DNA from: an uncultured Pseudomonadota bacterium
GTDB lineage: Bacteria; Myxococcota; UBA796
Reading direction: 5' to 3'
Assembly: GCA_913040875.1 (NCBI GenBank)
Contig: CAJWHX010000236.1
Span: 1 to 5,874, forward strand
DNA: 5,874 bases
Notes under the pieces: generated by a model
What the model was told of the DNA's origin: nothing
The model's input: the letters and a program-made list of their open reading frames with translations, nothing else
The model's database searches: none
Translations under genes and position numbers: made by a program
Part shown: positions 1-5,874 of the stretch, one piece after another
How the letters are laid out: each line of letters begins with the position of its first letter
How positions within the stretch are numbered: the stretch's first letter is position 1

Positions 1-1063
1 CCTTTCCATCAATCTTGGAAAAGCGATCTCCTGTTCTAAGCCCCTTTAAGTACGCGGGACTTTGTTCCTCATTCCCACCAATCATCGACATAAACCCAGA
101 CTCATCAACAGTCACAGTCTCCGCGACATGGGCAACAAATATGGTTGCAGGAAGAATCCCCCAGTTTGTATTGAGGCCCGAGAACTCTACCGCACCGGCG
201 GGACGCCATGCAAGATTCGGAACGAGATTCGCTTGTCCGGGTTTCCCATCTCGTTCGTACTGCACAGACAATGAAGCCTGTTTCTGTCTCAATGCCGTTT
301 GCAAAGCGGGATAGTCTGAGACCTCGATGCCGCCAATATGAGTGATCAGATCCCCAGTTTTCAAACCCGCAACACCAGCGGGAGATTTTGGATCATCAAC
401 ACCGATTTCTGTGGCCTGTCTCAAATACTGAATTCCAAAATTGGCTGCTAGACTTTGGGCTTCGTCCTGGGATTCTTCCTGTTTGAGACGGAATCGGAGG
501 TTCTTACGGTTCCCACCTCGGCCGATGACCATGGAATATTTCCCTTCGGGTAGACTACCAAGTTGTTTGTATACAATCTCCCAACTGGGCGTTTGTACCC
601 CATTAATTTGTTGAATCTCATCTCCTGCAACCAGACCAGCATTGTGGGCTGGTGTACCCCACTCAACTTCACCGATCACAGGTGCCGGTTGCAACTCACC
701 GCTCATCAGCAACGCTGTAAATGTACAAATCGGCAATATGAGATTGAAGGCTGGACCTGCAAGTACGATCAATATTCGTTTCCACACCGATTTCTGCAGA
801 AACGCTGTCGCGGGGTCTGTATCTTCATCCAATACCTCATGAGTTCCGAATGGGTCCGCACCACTCATAAGAACATATCCACCAAAGGGCAGCATCGAAA
901 TGCGACAATCTGTACCGCGCCACTCAAAGCCAAAGAGTCGCTTTCCATACCCAATGCTGAGTACCGTACAGTGCACACCACACAACTTCGCTACGATAAA
1001 GTGCCCAAACTCATGCACAAAGACCAAAATGGCGACGAGGGCTATGGCGGGAAGCAAGGTCAT
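1..1063 (-). CDS. rseP: RseP-type site-2 zinc metalloprotease (M50 family), C-terminus outside window
   Basis: Intramembrane protease of the RseP/S2P family, expected in the inner membrane, where family members cut anti-sigma factors and remnant signal peptides. The reading frame is open for 354 codons and leaves the window at the left edge. Seen: a first membrane helix (about residues 4-24) carrying the zinc motif HEFGH at 17-21 with catalytic Glu18; SIGYGKRLFGFEWRG then PFGGYVLM at 59-66 (membrane-associated hairpin region); AGPAFN at 102-107 at the second membrane helix; PDZ-like domains at about 127-194 and 210-281; and the start of a third at about 302-354. The third zinc ligand (the LDG motif of the family) must lie in the missing part. 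The ATG at 1063 overlaps the stop of the upstream methyltransferase gene as ATGA and has AGGAG at 1069-1073, five bases before it. The start is therefore firm. The family call is firm; the substrate is unknown. Confidence 0.93.
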   Translation of the reverse strand, partial: MTLLPAIALVAILVFVHEFGHFIVAKLCGVHCTVLSIGYGKRLFGFEWRGTDCRISMLPFGGYVLMSGADPFGTHEVLDEDTDPATAFLQKSVWKRILIVLAGPAFNLILPICTFTALLMSGELQPAPVIGEVEWGTPAHNAGLVAGDEIQQINGVQTPSWEIVYKQLGSLPEGKYSMVIGRGGNRKNLRFRLKQEESQDEAQSLAANFGIQYLRQATEIGVDDPKSPAGVAGLKTGDLITHIGGIEVSDYPALQTALRQKQASLSVQYERDGKPGQANLVPNLAWRPAGAVEFSGLNTNWGILPATIFVAHVAETVTVDESGFMSMIGGNEEQSPAYLKGLRTGDRFSKIDGK

Positions 1064-1836
1064 TCTCTCTCCTGACGATTCTTTTCAAACAAGAACACAC
1101 CTGCTGTAACAGAAACATTCAAAGATTCCAGTCCTAAATTTAAAGGGACAGAAGCGATGTGATCACATTTGTTTCGCAATGTTGGCGACAACCCCTTGGA
1201 CTCGCCTCCAAAGACAAATGCAACTGCTCCTTTGAGGGGCAAATCCCAAATGGGGACACCATCCATATCTGCCCCAATAACCGTCACACCTGCCTTTTTT
1301 ATATGTTTGATGGCACTGAAAAGTCCCTCTCGTACAAGAGGCACTTCTTCACTGCCTCCCATTGCGACTCGTTGAACAACCGGTGTCAATCCTTTGCCTC
1401 TCACATCAGGAATGATGACACCATGAACACCTGCTCCCATCGATGATCGTAGAATGGCACCGAGATTCTGCTCGTAGTTGAGTTCGTCCACCATAACCAG
1501 AAACGGCTGCTCATTTTTTGCATAAGCATCGTCAATTATCTCTAAGGTCGTGTGCGACGGATGTGGTTCGGCAATGGCAATCACTCCATTGTGAACACCT
1601 GTTACGGATTTACTATCCAACTCTTGTCTAGATATCGCATATACAAGGATCTTTCGCTTTTTTGCAAGGGATAAGATCTCTGCTATCTTATGGTCCTGTT
1701 TCGCTCGGGCATCGACAAACAACTCATGAACAGACCGCTTCTTACGGCGAAGCACCTCAACAATAATGTTGCGACCTTCTAGCTGATCTAGTCTCGGTTT
1801 CTGTATCTTTCGACGATGTTTCTTTGCTTTTGCCAT
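1060..1836 (-). CDS. rlmB: SpoU/TrmH-family 2'-O-ribose RNA methyltransferase, RlmB-like
   Basis: Predicted S-adenosylmethionine-dependent methyltransferase that adds a methyl group to a ribose 2'-OH, most likely of 23S rRNA (RlmB methylates G2251 in E. coli). Length is 258 residues, about the RlmB size. Seen: a basic N-terminus (AKAKKHRRK), a substrate-binding domain beginning LEGRNIIVEVL at 19-29 and ending near VHNGVIAIAEP at 81-91, then the SPOUT knot domain. The three SpoU motifs are present: DELNYEQNLGAILRS (117-131, with Asn124, Gly126 and Arg130), FVFGGESKGL (207-216, Glu212) and VPLNLGLESLNVSVTAG (230-246, Ser238-Leu239-Asn240). The ATG at 1836 is chosen because it has AGGA at 1843-1846 with a six-base gap and gives the usual basic start. 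An in-frame ATG at 1878 would add 14 residues. The exact target (23S rRNA or a tRNA) cannot be decided from sequence alone. Confidence 0.9.
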   Translation of the reverse strand: MAKAKKHRRKIQKPRLDQLEGRNIIVEVLRRKKRSVHELFVDARAKQDHKIAEILSLAKKRKILVYAISRQELDSKSVTGVHNGVIAIAEPHPSHTTLEIIDDAYAKNEQPFLVMVDELNYEQNLGAILRSSMGAGVHGVIIPDVRGKGLTPVVQRVAMGGSEEVPLVREGLFSAIKHIKKAGVTVIGADMDGVPIWDLPLKGAVAFVFGGESKGLSPTLRNKCDHIASVPLNLGLESLNVSVTAGVFLFEKNRQERE

Positions 1837-1842
1837 GGGGTT

Positions 1843-1846
1843 TCCT
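1843..1846 (-). promoter_or_regulatory. Ribosome binding site that favours the rlmB start at 1836
   Basis: AGGA on the minus strand, six bases before the ATG at 1836. The competing upstream ATG at 1878 also has a purine run (GGAAGG at 1882-1887), but only three bases away, which is close for initiation. Spacing and the basic MAKAKKHRRK N-terminus favour 1836; the longer form is not excluded. Confidence 0.55.
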
Positions 1847-1892
1847 GGGATGTAAGATGAAGCGCAATGAGCGTACATCGGCCTTCCAATGC

Positions 1893-2195
1893 CTACCCAT
1901 CCAAATCTTTGTTCAATTCAGCAAAGAGCACGTCACTCATCCTAAAACGAAGGCGCCTCTTGGCGGGTACCACCGTTTCTTCTCCAGTATCCGGATTTCG
2001 GCCAACGTACCCTTCATATTCTTTAGCAGCAAAAGAACCAAATCCGCGGAATTCAATTCGGTTTCCTTCTTTTAAATTTTGAATCATCTCGGTAAACAAT
2101 GCATTGACTATCTTCTCAGAACGACTTCTGGGGATTCCAAAGATGGTTGCAATCTCTTCAATGATGTCTGATTTATTGAGGGTTTTCTTGGGCAT
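1893..2195 (-). CDS. HU/IHF-family DNA-binding protein, IHF-beta-like
   Basis: Small nucleoid protein of the HU/IHF family (DNABII), which binds the DNA minor groove as a dimer and bends it. The protein has 100 residues, against about 90-95 for HU or IHF-beta. Seen: helical N-terminal half (KSDIIEEIATIFG from residue 8, then a second helix to about 43), the hallmark RIEFRGFGSF at 46-55, and the DNA-binding arm with GRNPDTGE at 65-72, where Pro68 is the residue that wedges between base pairs. A basic strand AKRRLRFRMSD follows at 78-88. RIEFRGFGSF and the short acidic tail look more like IHF-beta than HU, but the partner subunit is not here and it may act as a homodimer. The ATG at 2195 has AAGG at 2202-2205, six bases before it. 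It lies 27 bases after secF and is probably co-transcribed with it. Confidence 0.93.
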   Translation of the reverse strand: MPKKTLNKSDIIEEIATIFGIPRSRSEKIVNALFTEMIQNLKEGNRIEFRGFGSFAAKEYEGYVGRNPDTGEETVVPAKRRLRFRMSDVLFAELNKDLDG

Positions 2196-2222
2196 AACAG
2201 ACCTTAAATCAAATACAGGTTC

Positions 2223-3449
2223 TTAAGCGGGTTCATCAGTCGAATCGGTATTTTCACCAGCAGGCGTAAATAGCTGACTCAACCATGGCTGAACATCTTG
2301 CATCAAAAGAATCGTGGGAGATGCCACAAAGATTGTGGAGTACGTACCAACAATAACTCCGAGGAAAATCGCCAAGGCAAAGGTCTGAATCACGGCCCCT
2401 CCAAGAACCAAGAAGGCGGTCATACCTGCCAATGTGGTCACAGAAGTTGCCAACGTTCGGCCCAATGTTTCGTTGATAGACACATTGATCATCGTCTCCA
2501 AATCATTTCGACGATATCGAGTCATGTTTTCTCGAAGTCTGTCGTAGATTACGATGGTGTCGTTCAAAGAATACCCAATAATTGTCAACAACGCGCCAAT
2601 CATTGGAAGGTTGAATTCATAAGTTATTCCGAGCATGTCTAGAGTCACAAATACACCGACCACAATACTGACGTCATGGAACAACGCTAGAACCGCACCA
2701 GGAGCAAAGGACAGATTGAATCTCAATGCAACATAGACCAGAATCAAAGCAAGGGTCGCCAAAATAGCAATCATTCCCTGCTGACGAAGTTCTGCACCCA
2801 CTTTCGGTCCAACAGAATCCACTTGCAACACGGACAGGTTTGACACCTTCTCGCCCTTCTCATTCGTGTACTCACCATTTCCGGGAAACTTCTGCTGGAG
2901 TGATGTTTCAAGCTTGCTACTCAAACTGGGTACCTTCACATAAATCTTATTCAGATCTGAAGATTCTTCGGCTGACGCACCGTCAACACCAGTTAAAGCC
3001 CCCTGAATTCTTGTTAACTGCTGAGGTTCACCCTTGTAGGTCAAGATCAGTCTCGACCCGATTTGAGCATCAAAATCAAAGGCTTCTATCCAGTCCTCTC
3101 CAAATTCAGTTGTCAGGGCGCTTAATATCGCATTTTTGACCCCTTCTGTTCCAAATTCAGGATCTTGTATCCGAACCACAAACTCATTCTGAGAGGGATC
3201 GTTGATTTGTTGCACCGAATCATCTGAAATCTCCATTTCAGACAACGCTCCCCTCAAGTCTCCAATCGAAGTGGACTCTTGAAACTTAAGATGCATCTCC
3301 AAACCACCGGTAAAGTCAATCCCCCAAGTGGGACCAACCAAGAAGAACAACGCGAGTGATGCACTTACCAATAGGGTCGACATCATTGCCGCAAACTTTC
3401 GCACCCCAACAAAATCGATGCTTTTCTTAGGCATTAACCAATTTGCCAT
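2223..3449 (-). CDS. secF: Protein translocase subunit SecF with an enlarged periplasmic domain
   Basis: Inner-membrane partner of SecD that completes export of Sec substrates using the proton gradient. 408 residues, against roughly 300-325 in most species. Seen: membrane helix at about 20-40, IDFTGG at 44-49, periplasmic region to about 222, VDSVGPKVGAEL at 210-221, then five helices from about 225 to 383. Conserved SecF features include FHDV at 257-260, GYSLNDTIVIYDRLRE at 292-307 and RTLATSVTTL at 331-340. Asp297 and Arg331 match the positions called Asp637 and Arg671 in the Thermus SecDF proton path. The extra length is all periplasmic (see the separate repeat entry). The tail is short and acidic. 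I chose ATG at 3449, eight bases after AAGGAG (3458-3463); an in-frame TTG at 3455 lies only two bases from that site. The gene starts 26 bases after secD. Confidence 0.96.
   Translation of the reverse strand: MANWLMPKKSIDFVGVRKFAAMMSTLLVSASLALFFLVGPTWGIDFTGGLEMHLKFQESTSIGDLRGALSEMEISDDSVQQINDPSQNEFVVRIQDPEFGTEGVKNAILSALTTEFGEDWIEAFDFDAQIGSRLILTYKGEPQQLTRIQGALTGVDGASAEESSDLNKIYVKVPSLSSKLETSLQQKFPGNGEYTNEKGEKVSNLSVLQVDSVGPKVGAELRQQGMIAILATLALILVYVALRFNLSFAPGAVLALFHDVSIVVGVFVTLDMLGITYEFNLPMIGALLTIIGYSLNDTIVIYDRLRENMTRYRRNDLETMINVSINETLGRTLATSVTTLAGMTAFLVLGGAVIQTFALAIFLGVIVGTYSTIFVASPTILLMQDVQPWLSQLFTPAGENTDSTDEPA
2787..3302 (-). repeat. Tandem duplication of the periplasmic ferredoxin-like domain inside SecF
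   Basis: Encodes SecF residues about 50-221. Copy 1 (50-133) runs strand LEMHLKF, helix DLRGALSEM, strand EFVVRIQDP, helix NAILSALTTEFG, then FDFDAQIGSRL. Copy 2 (134-221) runs strand LILTYKG, helix LTRIQGALTG, strand KIYVKVPSL, helix LETSLQQKFPG, then LQVDSVGPKVGAEL. The order and spacing of strands and helices match, and each copy ends in an acidic turn followed by a Gly-containing segment. An ordinary SecF has one such unit, closing with the VGPxVG motif, which here is kept only in copy 2. The match is one of pattern, with low residue identity, so the duplication is old or only a structural likeness. Boundaries are approximate. Confidence 0.6.
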
Positions 3450-3457
3450 CTTCAAAT

Positions 3458-3463
3458 CTCCTT
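3458..3463 (-). promoter_or_regulatory. Ribosome binding site deciding the secF start
   Basis: AAGGAG on the minus strand in the 26-base secD-secF gap. It is eight bases from the ATG at 3449 but only two from the in-frame TTG at 3455, so the ATG is the better start. Confidence 0.75.
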
Positions 3464-3475
3464 ACAGTGCCGTCA

Positions 3476-5776
3476 TCACAGATTGATGGTGGCATTGGCT
3501 TTACGAGTGATGAAATCCATCAGTGTTCTAGACACAAACACACCCGTAAACAATGTTGAAATAATCCCGATCATCAATGTCACCGCAAACCCCTTAATGG
3601 GACCAGTCCCGTAGGTGTACAACACAATCCCAGCAATGAAGGTAGTAATGTTCGCATCCAAAACGGCAAGCAAGGCTTTATCAAAACCAGTTTTCACCGC
3701 CGAACGAGCGTTTTTACCCAGTCGAAGTTCCTCTCGGATTCGTTCATAGATAATGATGTTACAGTCCACCGCCATACCAATGGTCAGTGCAATCCCGGTA
3801 ATACCAGGCAATGTCAATGTTGCTCCAGCAGTACACAAGAAGGCAAACACCAATACCACGTTGGCCAATAGTGCGATGACCGATACGATACCGGACTTTC
3901 CATAATAGATCATCATAAATAAAAGCACCAGACCAAACCCTACAAACGTGGCTTGACGACCGGCCTCCACCGCGTCTTTACCAAGCGACGCCCCAACCAT
4001 TCGTACTTTTCCAATGGTCACTGGTGCCGGTAAGGCTCCTGTTCGAAGGACCAAGGAAAGCGTGGAAGCCTCTTGTAAAGCCTGCTGATAATCACCGGAT
4101 CCCATATCGATAGAAGCTCGACCACCAGAAATCTTCTCACGGATGTAGGGCGCTGATTTCACTTCCTTATCCAAAACGATGGCAAAACGCTTGCCTTTGT
4201 TCTGCTCGGTTACTTCCGCGAAGATGTTTGCACCAATGGGTTTAAACTCCATAGCAGTATAGGGCTGATTGTATTGATCCATCGCGACCTGTGCATCGTT
4301 GATGTCATCACCCGTTAAAATCACATTGTCCTTGACAACAAAGTATCGTGAACGCTCCTTCTCACCTTCGGCAATGGTTCTATATTCCCAAAGTATTCGA
4401 GTATTTGGTGGTAGGGCCTTCTGCTTAAGCAGATGATTGGTCAACAGGTTGTCATCGGTGTACACATCCTTTTCTAGAATCTTCTCTGCATCAAGCAAAG
4501 CCCGTTCCAAATCACGAGGATTGGCCATGACGTCTTCATCCACTAGCATAAACTCCAATACTGCGGCAGTACCAATCACAGACATCGCTTGCTGGACATC
4601 TTTGACACCTGGCAACTGAACGTTAATCTTGGCGCCACCTTTCACCACAATGCTGGGCTCTTTTACACCGGTCTCATCAATTCGATTTCGCAACGTTTCC
4701 AGTGCTTGCTGAATAGCCTTTTCACCGATATCGTCCATGACCTCTTGTTTCATGGCAAACGAATGCTCAGTTACACCATCGTCCTCAACCGTACCCTGAT
4801 AGTCATAATTAGAGTAGCGATTGCTCATAACGCCTTGCAAATCGGTCAATGATCCACCTTCATCAAGTTGAATCATCAACGTTGCCTCACCCACTTCACG
4901 ACGTACTTGCACCACGGGTAAACCAGAGGTTTCCAAACTTTCCAAGACCGAAGCAACTTCACGCTGTACCTTAGAGAGGACAGCTTCACCAACTTCAACT
5001 TCCAAGTCCATATCGATACCACCTTGTAAATCCAACCCCAAGGAGAGTTTCGACTTTGGAAAAGTATTGATTAGGAACGCAGAGGTTGCCAACAATTCTT
5101 CTTCGCCTTGTGCCTGACATTCAGAGACACAGGCACTAACTTGTTGGTTGACGCAATTCTCAGCCGTTAGAAATGGTTGAGCAGCAGTTTCCATACACTG
5201 CTGATACTCTTCATTCACAGTCTGTGCATAATACTTAGCCGCCCAGTCTGGGGCATCGATGGTCTCATTGTGAATCTGCAAACACGCCGTTGCGCATTCA
5301 GCCTCACTGTGTGGGTCAACAGTATCGGAGTCACAAGTTACGACACAACTTTTTAGGGCACCTATCGCACATCCTTCTTGATCCGCGAGTTGTATTTCAT
5401 TCTGTGCACACCGTTGCAACGCCAGAGCACCCTTAGCCTCGGTTTGCTTCTTGGTTTCCGGATCTGTAGAGACTTGATCGTAATAGTTTGCAACCCAATT
5501 GTATTCTTCAGAACCAGACGCATAGCCTTTACAAGCAGACTTACAGTCTTTGGTGTTGTTCAGCACATACTCTCGAAGTCCAACCGGTAGGTGCTTAGCC
5601 TGAGGTAAACGATCCTCGTCCACACTAATTTTCGGTCCATTTCCAGATGCTTCTGAGGCTTGCTTCGCAAGTAACGTTTCACTGTCCTCTTGCATCAAAG
5701 TTGGAGTGATCGTGTAGGCACCCCACAACATCACTGCGAAGATGATGATAAACCGAGCAATCCATGGATTACGCAT
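3476..5776 (-). CDS. secD: Protein translocase subunit SecD with a cysteine-rich periplasmic insertion
   Basis: Inner-membrane component of the SecDF motor that pulls exported proteins into the periplasm. 766 residues, against about 615 in E. coli SecD. Seen: membrane helix 1 at about 5-22; a long unfamiliar periplasmic stretch (24-245) with twelve cysteines; the family motif LGLDLQGG at 246-253; the P1 region with RNRIDETGVKEPSI at 363-376 and INVQLPGVKD at 384-393; the head with AAVLEFMLVDED at 404-415 and VILTGDDINDAQ at 485-496; the base with LRTGALPAPVTI at 577-588; then five helices from about 606 to 752. VDCNIIIYERIREEL at 670-684 is the fourth-helix motif; Asp671 matches the proton-path Asp340 of Thermus SecDF. 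The ATG at 5776 has GGGAG at 5783-5787, six bases before it, and overlaps the upstream YajC-like stop by eight bases. All core parts are intact, so the insertion should be carried by a working protein. Confidence 0.97.
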   Translation of the reverse strand: MRNPWIARFIIIFAVMLWGAYTITPTLMQEDSETLLAKQASEASGNGPKISVDEDRLPQAKHLPVGLREYVLNNTKDCKSACKGYASGSEEYNWVANYYDQVSTDPETKKQTEAKGALALQRCAQNEIQLADQEGCAIGALKSCVVTCDSDTVDPHSEAECATACLQIHNETIDAPDWAAKYYAQTVNEEYQQCMETAAQPFLTAENCVNQQVSACVSECQAQGEEELLATSAFLINTFPKSKLSLGLDLQGGIDMDLEVEVGEAVLSKVQREVASVLESLETSGLPVVQVRREVGEATLMIQLDEGGSLTDLQGVMSNRYSNYDYQGTVEDDGVTEHSFAMKQEVMDDIGEKAIQQALETLRNRIDETGVKEPSIVVKGGAKINVQLPGVKDVQQAMSVIGTAAVLEFMLVDEDVMANPRDLERALLDAEKILEKDVYTDDNLLTNHLLKQKALPPNTRILWEYRTIAEGEKERSRYFVVKDNVILTGDDINDAQVAMDQYNQPYTAMEFKPIGANIFAEVTEQNKGKRFAIVLDKEVKSAPYIREKISGGRASIDMGSGDYQQALQEASTLSLVLRTGALPAPVTIGKVRMVGASLGKDAVEAGRQATFVGFGLVLLFMMIYYGKSGIVSVIALLANVVLVFAFLCTAGATLTLPGITGIALTIGMAVDCNIIIYERIREELRLGKNARSAVKTGFDKALLAVLDANITTFIAGIVLYTYGTGPIKGFAVTLMIGIISTLFTGVFVSRTLMDFITRKANATINL
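5117..5545 (-). repeat. Two six-cysteine modules in the SecD periplasmic insertion
   Basis: Encodes SecD residues 78-220. Module 1 (78-148) has Cys78, 82, 123, 136, 144 and 148; module 2 (161-220) has Cys161, 165, 194, 208, 216 and 220. Both follow C-x3-C, long spacer, C-x(12 or 13)-C-x7-C-x3-C. Both also have an aromatic motif 12 or 13 residues after the first C-x3-C: WVANYYDQ at 94-101 and WAAKYYAQ at 178-185. The long spacer differs (40 against 28 residues) because module 1 has about 12 more residues after that motif. The even cysteine count, the periplasmic position and predicted helical character suggest disulfide-stapled helical hairpins. I do not recognise this as a named domain. Confidence 0.8.
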
Positions 5777-5874
5777 TGTTGTCTCCCAATTTTGCTTTCA
5801 CAGCTGATTTCCTTAAAGTGCAGAAGGAGTTCTTGCCAACATTCACCAACAAAGTATGCTCATGAACTTCAACA
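5769..5874 (-). CDS. yajC: C-terminal end of a YajC-like Sec accessory subunit (5' part outside window)
   Basis: An open frame enters from the right edge, covers 34 codons and ends with TAA at 5769-5771, overlapping the secD start by eight bases (ATGCGTAA). The residues include VEVHEHTLLVNVGKNS followed by LRKSAVKAKLGDNN. This fits the end of YajC, where a beta strand of the type 'xTLxVxVG' is followed by a basic strand and a conserved 'xxSAVxxV'-like segment. YajC is a small single-helix inner-membrane protein that associates with SecDF, and yajC-secD-secF is the classic gene order. That order supports the call more than the short sequence does. The membrane helix and start are not in the window. 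Translation of secD is probably coupled to this gene. Confidence 0.72.
   Translation of the reverse strand, partial: VEVHEHTLLVNVGKNSFCTLRKSAVKAKLGDNNA

Noticed and set aside
977..982. C-x3-C (Cys28 and Cys32) in RseP just after the HEFGH helix as a partner of the SecD cysteine modules
   Set aside because: A Cys in the 'K-x-C-G-V' context near the first helix of RseP proteins is not unusual, and its position next to the membrane does not suggest the same module.
563..1075. A 170-codon open frame on the plus strand
   Set aside because: It lies fully antisense to rseP, whose frame has clear M50 and PDZ motifs. The plus-strand product has no recognisable domain or pattern and is a shadow of the real gene.
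1837..1878. Extended rlmB N-terminus starting at ATG 1878
   Set aside because: The 14 extra residues are unlike an RlmB N-terminus and the ribosome site is only three bases away; the start at 1836 is better placed. Not fully excluded.
1849..1879. Inverted repeat GATGTA ... TACATC in the gap between the IHF-like gene and rlmB, a possible hairpin over the alternative rlmB start at 1878
   Set aside because: The stem is only 6 base pairs with a 19-base loop and no run of U, so it is neither a convincing terminator nor a clear regulatory hairpin; it can arise by chance.
3450..3455. TTG start for secF two codons upstream
   Set aside because: The TTG is two bases from the AAGGAG site, too close, whereas the ATG at 3449 has an eight-base gap.
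1..5874. Mobile elements, CRISPR arrays, tRNA or rRNA genes, riboswitches
   Set aside because: The whole window is occupied by six co-directional genes of even character; I saw no direct repeats, transposase, integrase, cloverleaf or array-like spacing at the DNA level.

Overview
The window is a single minus-strand block of six genes, densely packed and with no non-coding stretch over 60 bases. Read in transcription order (high to low coordinates) it holds: the last codons of a YajC-like gene, secD, secF, an IHF-beta/HU-type DNA-binding protein gene, an RlmB/TrmH-type SpoU-family 2'-O-ribose methyltransferase gene, and the first 354 codons of an RseP-type site-2 protease gene that runs off the left edge. 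Gaps are 26, 27 and 56 bases, and the outer junctions overlap (yajC/secD by 8 bases, rlmB/rseP by 4). This looks like one operon. I see no internal terminator, and the promoter and the 3' end both lie outside the window.

The organism is a Gram-negative bacterium with YajC, SecDF and RseP. The GC content by eye is slightly under one half. Separate SecD and SecF, the IHF-beta-like sequence and a multi-PDZ RseP suggest a former 'Deltaproteobacteria' lineage (Myxococcota, Bdellovibrionota, Bradymonadota or a relative). This is a low-confidence inference from the feel of the proteins, not from a search.

YajC, SecD and SecF form the accessory complex of the SecYEG translocon. It uses proton flow to pull exported proteins into the periplasm. 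RseP is an inner-membrane protease that cuts transmembrane segments during envelope-stress signalling. The operon therefore groups export with envelope surveillance, with two nucleic-acid genes between them.

The unusual part is in the periplasmic regions of the membrane proteins. SecD has about 220 residues between its first membrane helix and the LGLDLQGG motif, where the family normally has a few tens. That insert holds twelve cysteines arranged as two copies of a six-cysteine module. SecF has a periplasmic domain about twice the usual size that reads as a tandem duplication of its ferredoxin-like fold. RseP shows the start of a third PDZ-like domain where the E. coli protein has two. I regard the disulfide-type SecD insert and the duplicated SecF domain as the best candidates for something undescribed: an enlarged periplasmic export motor.
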